Part shown: positions 7,936 to 9,937 of the stretch, piece after piece
Layout: each line of letters starts with the position of its first letter
How positions within the stretch are numbered: the stretch's first letter is position 1
DNA from: an uncultured Clostridia bacterium
GTDB taxonomy: Bacteria; Bacillota; Clostridia; Oscillospirales; Acutalibacteraceae
Assembly (NCBI GenBank): GCA_946405565.1
Contig: CAMJHU010000031.1
Span: 1 to 9,937, forward strand
DNA length: 9,937 nt
Direction: 5' to 3'
The notes under the pieces: generated by a model
Database searches by the model: none
Told to the model about the DNA's origin: nothing
Seen by the model: the letters and a program-made list of their open reading frames with translations, nothing else
Position numbers and translations under genes: made by a program

Positions 7936-8046
7936 TTAGTGGTCAGTGGTTAGTGGACAGGGGTTAGTAGTTAGATGCAGAAACAATGTAATCAGCGCGA
8001 AGCGCTCCTTTATTATTCATTATTCACTATTCACTATTCTCTATTC
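7936..8046. repeat. Intergenic repeat: 7-bp unit arrays flanking a hairpin
   Basis: The leuC-leuD gap is not ordinary spacer. From 7936 to 7977 the plus strand consists of six imperfect 7-bp units of TTAGTGG type (for example TTAGTGG at 7936, TCAGTGG at 7943, TTAGTGG at 7950). From about 8011 to 8045 it holds five units ending in TATT (CATTATT at 8018, CACTATT at 8025 and 8032, CTCTATT at 8039). Between them is the hairpin AGCGC-GAA-GCGCT (7994-8006). AGTG in one array can pair with CACT in the other, so the region is a loose inverted repeat. I recall similar intergenic repeats in Clostridia, but cannot confirm that here. It would be transcribed as part of the leuC-leuD message. Confidence 0.7.
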
Positions 8047-8094
8047 ATTTAGCGACCGCAGGGAGCGCCAATTTAGCGACCGCAGGGAGCGCCA
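8047..8094. repeat. Perfect 24-bp tandem duplication of the leuC 3' end
   Basis: Two identical 24-bp copies lie side by side (8047-8070 and 8071-8094). Each contains, on the minus strand, the last codons of leuC (Gly-Ala-Pro-Cys-Gly-Arg) and a TAA stop. Translation of leuC stops in the copy at 8071-8094, so the other copy is an untranslated duplicate. It directly abuts the 7-bp unit repeat region. Confidence 0.95.
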
Positions 8095-9356
8095 ATCGTT
8101 CCCGGGTCCGTGATGTAACCGGTTACGGCGCTGGCAGCGGCGACGGCGGGACTGGCAAGGTAGATTTCGCTGGTGATGTGTCCCATGCGTCCGATGAAGT
8201 TGCGGTTGGTGGTGCTGACGGCTTTTTCATTCTCGGCGAGAATGCCCATGTGACCGCCCAGACAGGGTCCGCAGGTTGAGGTGGATACCACCGCGCCCGC
8301 CTCCACAAAGATTTCGAGCAGTCCTTCCCGCAGCGCCTGCAGATAGATGGACTGGGTGCCGGGGAAGATGATGCAGCGCACATTCTCGGCGACTTTGCGT
8401 CCCTTGAGAATCGCGGCGGCGGCACGCAGGTCTTCGATGCGACCGTTGGTGCAGCTGCCGATCACGCTCTGGTCAATCTTGACTTCGGTCGCGCCGATCT
8501 CGTCCACCGTGCGGGTGTTTTCGGGCAGATGCGGGAAGGCAACTGTCGGACGGAGCGCGCTGAGATCAATGGTATAGGTTTCATCGTATTCCGCGTCCTC
8601 GTCGGCGGCATAGACCACCGGGGTGCGCTGAAAACGGTCTTTGATGTATTCCTCGGTGATTTCGTCCACCGGGAAGATACCGTTCTTGGCACCCGCTTCA
8701 ATTGCCATGTTTGCGATGCACAGACGGGAATCCATCGACAGATGCTTCACGCCTTCGCCGGTAAATTCCATCGACTTATAACGCGCGCCGTCCACACCGA
8801 TCATGCCGATGATGTGCAGTATCACGTCCTTGCCCGTGACCCAGCCCTGCGGCTGACCCGTGAGGACAAAGCGAATGGCGGAAGGCACCTTGAACCACGT
8901 CTTGCCGGTTGCCATGCCTGCCGCCATATCGGTGGAACCGACACCGGTCGAGAAGGCGCCGAGCGCGCCGTAGGTGCAGGTGTGGCTGTCCGCGCCGATC
9001 ACACAGTCGCCGGGTCCCACCAGTCCTTGTTCGGGCAGAAGGGCGTGTTCAATGCCCATGCGCCCCACGTCGAAATAGTTCAGCACATCGTACTGCCTGG
9101 CAAACGCACGCACCTTAGCGACCTGCTGTGCCGCCTTGATGTCTTTGTTGGGGGTAAAATGATCCATCACCAGGGCGATTCTTTCCCTGTCAAATATCTT
9201 GTCAACACCGGCTTTTTCCAGTTCATTGATCGCGACCGGCGAGGTGATATCATTGCCCAGTACCAGATCCAGCTTCGCCTCGATCAGCTGTCCGGCCACC
9301 ACGCTGTCAAGCCCCGCATGCGCCGCGAGAATTTTTTGCGTCATTGTCATACCCAT
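8073..9356 (-). CDS. leuC: 3-isopropylmalate dehydratase large subunit LeuC
   Basis: LeuC is the iron-sulfur subunit of isopropylmalate isomerase and works with LeuD, encoded next downstream. The 427-residue length fits the clostridial/archaeal type, shorter than the roughly 465-residue enterobacterial enzyme. The three cysteine ligands of the 4Fe-4S cluster are visible: Cys302 in GSCTNGR, and Cys362 and Cys365 in TCGPCLGGHMG. The aconitase-family segments ADSHTCTYGALGAFSTGVGS (122-141) and MDHFTPNKD (64-72) are also present. The chosen ATG (9356) has AAGGAGG 10 nt upstream; ATGs at 9350 and 9344 are further from it. The promoter TTTACA-17-TATAAT lies about 55 bp upstream. The leader of under 50 nt seems too short for a T-box or leader-peptide attenuator, so leucine control, if any, is probably by a DNA-binding regulator. 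The last codons are duplicated just after the stop. Confidence 0.97.
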   Translation of the reverse strand: MGMTMTQKILAAHAGLDSVVAGQLIEAKLDLVLGNDITSPVAINELEKAGVDKIFDRERIALVMDHFTPNKDIKAAQQVAKVRAFARQYDVLNYFDVGRMGIEHALLPEQGLVGPGDCVIGADSHTCTYGALGAFSTGVGSTDMAAGMATGKTWFKVPSAIRFVLTGQPQGWVTGKDVILHIIGMIGVDGARYKSMEFTGEGVKHLSMDSRLCIANMAIEAGAKNGIFPVDEITEEYIKDRFQRTPVVYAADEDAEYDETYTIDLSALRPTVAFPHLPENTRTVDEIGATEVKIDQSVIGSCTNGRIEDLRAAAAILKGRKVAENVRCIIFPGTQSIYLQALREGLLEIFVEAGAVVSTSTCGPCLGGHMGILAENEKAVSTTNRNFIGRMGHITSEIYLASPAVAAASAVTGYITDPGTIGAPCGR

Positions 9357-9366
9357 GTGGCATATT

Positions 9367-9373
9367 CCTCCTT
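9367..9373 (-). promoter_or_regulatory. Ribosome binding site of leuC
   Basis: AAGGAGG on the minus strand lies 10 nt before the ATG at 9356. It decides between three closely spaced in-frame ATGs (9356, 9350, 9344) in favour of the first. Confidence 0.8.
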
Positions 9374-9409
9374 GAGAAAAATGTATATGTGAAATAAAGG
9401 TTACAAGCC

Positions 9410-9438
9410 ATTATACCACAGCTTTTTGGGTTTGTAAA
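9410..9438 (-). promoter_or_regulatory. Sigma-A-type promoter of leuC
   Basis: On the minus strand, -35 TTTACA (9438-9433) and -10 TATAAT (9415-9410) are 17 bp apart, and a TGG directly before the -10 gives an extended -10. Transcription should begin near 9403, leaving a leader of about 47 nt. This is the best minus-strand promoter I noticed and may drive leuC-leuD and possibly genes beyond. Confidence 0.85.
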
Positions 9439-9468
9439 TATTTTTTGTGCGGGATTTGCCGATTTGAT

Positions 9469-9497
9469 TTGACAATGGCTGCCTTACGGAGTAGTAT
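9469..9497 (+). promoter_or_regulatory. Sigma-A-type promoter of the secreted-protein gene
   Basis: The plus strand has a consensus -35 TTGACA (9469-9474), a 17-bp spacer and -10 TAGTAT (9492-9497). It is back to back with the leuC promoter; the two -35 boxes are 30 bp apart. The start point should be near 9504. The next plus-strand gene begins at 9692, and almost all of the space between is an inserted palindromic element, so the leader would be about 190 nt. Confidence 0.8.
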
Positions 9498-9512
9498 TAT
9501 GATAACAGTATC
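9492..9512 (+). repeat. Left copy of the target duplication flanking the palindromic element
   Basis: These 21 bases are identical to 9646-9666, on the other side of the palindromic element. The copy includes the -10 box of the upstream promoter. If the element's inverted ends are taken as TATCCACAACTTA, the strict duplication is the 15 bp GTATTATGATAACAG (9494-9508 and 9648-9662). The exact edge is ambiguous by a few bases. Confidence 0.9.
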
Positions 9513-9647
9513 CACAACTTAAGCACTCCCCCAGTCAGCTACGCTGACAGCCCCCTCAAAGAGGGAGCCATTTTTCGCCTCCCTCTCTGAGGGAGGTGGC
9601 ACGCCGCAGGCGTGACGAAGGGAGTTTATTTCCCTAAGTTGTGGATA
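9509..9647. mobile_element. MITE-like palindromic element, 139 bp, non-coding
   Basis: The element begins with TATCCACAACTTA (9509-9521) and ends with its perfect complement (9635-9647). Inside these ends ACTCCC (9525-9530) pairs with GGGAGT (9620-9625), enclosing four hairpins, each with a 3-nt loop: GTCAGC-TAC-GCTGAC (9534-9548), CCCTC-AAA-GAGGG (9553-9565), CCTCCCTC-TCT-GAGGGAGG (9578-9596) and CACGCC-GCA-GGCGTG (9600-9614). The two halves share one layout (ACTCCC, hairpin, C/T-G/A hairpin) but use different bases in the stems. It contains no gene, and a short direct repeat flanks it, as expected of a non-autonomous element moved by a transposase encoded elsewhere. I recall similar palindromes scattered in Oscillospiraceae genomes; that is memory, not a search result. 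It lies in the leader of the downstream gene. Confidence 0.85.
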
Positions 9648-9666
9648 GTATTATGATAACAGTATC
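9646..9666 (+). repeat. Right copy of the target duplication flanking the palindromic element
   Basis: This is identical to 9492-9512, offset by 154 bp, which is the net length added by the insertion. It carries a second TAGTAT box (9646-9651), but the sequence at the matching -35 position (AGTTTA, 9623-9628) is poor, so it is unlikely to be a promoter of its own. Confidence 0.9.
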
Positions 9667-9674
9667 ATCTTACC

Positions 9675-9681
9675 AGAGGAG
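9675..9681 (+). promoter_or_regulatory. Ribosome binding site of the secreted-protein gene
   Basis: AGAGGAG lies 10 nt before the GTG at 9692. It supports that GTG over an in-frame ATG at 9653, which has no site upstream and would put extra residues before the signal peptide. Confidence 0.65.
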
Positions 9682-9691
9682 CCGAATAACC

Positions 9692-9937
9692 GTGAAGAAA
9701 TTCTTATATATTTGTGCCGCCGCCGTCACTGCGACACTGCTGACATGGATGTCTTATCCTTCGGTCACAGCTCGGGCGGAATCGCTGTCCGGAACAGAGG
9801 ATATCATCGAAATCGCCACCCCCGACCAATTGGTAGATATCCGCCGCGCTCCCTCGGCACACTACCGTCTCACCGCCGACCTTGACATGGGCGAAACAAA
9901 CTGGCTCCCCCTCCCCTTCAACGGCACCTTCGACGGC
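9692..9937 (+). CDS. Secreted protein, N-terminal part (cut by the window edge)
   Basis: Only the first 82 codons are present, starting with GTG. The N-terminus is a signal peptide: KK at 2-3, a hydrophobic core to about residue 20, and a signal peptidase I site after ARA (residue 29). The mature part begins with an acidic stretch, then IATPDQLVDIRRAP (41-54), YRLTADLDMG (58-67) and WLPLPFNGTFDG (71-82). This pattern, in which a sequence feature is listed before a tryptophan-proline and FxGTFDG, is what precedes GLUG-type and related beta-helix repeats in surface proteins of Gram-positive bacteria. I expect a large extracellular or wall-bound protein. It is transcribed divergently from leuC, and its leader is interrupted by the palindromic element. 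Its full length and role cannot be seen here. Confidence 0.8.
   Translation, partial: MKKFLYICAAAVTATLLTWMSYPSVTARAESLSGTEDIIEIATPDQLVDIRRAPSAHYRLTADLDMGETNWLPLPFNGTFDG

Noticed and set aside
5746..7953. 735-codon open frame on the plus strand
   Set aside because: It lies opposite the phosphohexomutase and leuD, both of which have full family motifs. Its translation is rich in His, Arg and Gln with no recognisable domain, as expected from the complement of GC-rich coding sequence.
7936..8094. CRISPR array between leuC and leuD
   Set aside because: The units are 7 bp without spacers, and the 24-bp pair is a direct tandem copy of the leuC end. No cas gene is present.
8529..9392. 287-codon open frame on the plus strand opposite leuC
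   Set aside because: leuC is certain on the minus strand (cluster cysteines, ribosome site, promoter). The antisense translation has no domain or convincing start.
9357..9410. Leader peptide, T-box or riboswitch controlling leuC
   Set aside because: The expected leader is under 50 nt and has no stem-loop series, T-box sequence or leucine-rich small open frame.
9549..9575. Possible rho-independent terminator inside the palindromic element (CCCTC-AAA-GAGGG then ATTTTT)
   Set aside because: The stem is only 5 bp and is separated from the T-run by several bases, and it belongs to the repeated hairpin layout of the element. I mention it as a possible effect, not as a terminator.

Overview
The window looks like chromosomal DNA of a moderately GC-rich Gram-positive anaerobe of the class Clostridia, perhaps an Oscillospiraceae/Ruminococcaceae-type bacterium. 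The evidence is the family content (a YmfF/YmfH-like M16 peptidase pair beside lgt, a short-form LeuD with a separate LeuC), strong AGGAGG ribosome binding sites, and an intergenic palindrome of a type I recall from such genomes. The taxonomic call is inference and rests on no database search.

Layout: nine genes lie head to tail on the minus strand. In transcription order, starting near 9400 and running to 84, they are leuC, leuD, an alpha-D-phosphohexomutase, a 71-residue membrane protein with a TTG start, a non-catalytic M16 protein, a catalytic M16 metallopeptidase, lgt, an unrecognised six-helix membrane protein and folD. Spacing is tight from leuD onward. The two M16 genes share an ATGA overlap and lgt starts inside the second M16 gene, so at least the middle block is probably co-transcribed. 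The only strong minus-strand promoter I can point to lies upstream of leuC (TTTACA-17-TATAAT). At the right edge a divergent plus-strand gene begins with a signal peptide and runs off the window. It has its own strong promoter (TTGACA-17-TAGTAT).

Functions: LeuC and LeuD form the isopropylmalate isomerase of leucine synthesis, with no leuA or leuB in the window. The phosphohexomutase supplies sugar phosphates for envelope glycans. Lgt starts lipoprotein maturation at the membrane. The M16 pair looks like a split heterodimeric peptidase: one subunit keeps the zinc site and the other keeps the R/Y substrate-binding pair. FolD makes one-carbon folates. The block reads as housekeeping genes, not as a defence or mobile island.

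The most unusual parts are the non-coding stretches. A 139-bp palindromic element, flanked by a duplicated target of at least 15 bp, sits between the promoter and the ribosome binding site of the secreted-protein gene. A second repeat region between leuC and leuD has 7-bp unit arrays on both sides of a small hairpin. It directly abuts a perfect 24-bp tandem duplication of the 3' end of leuC. I found no tRNA, rRNA, CRISPR array, riboswitch or transposase gene.
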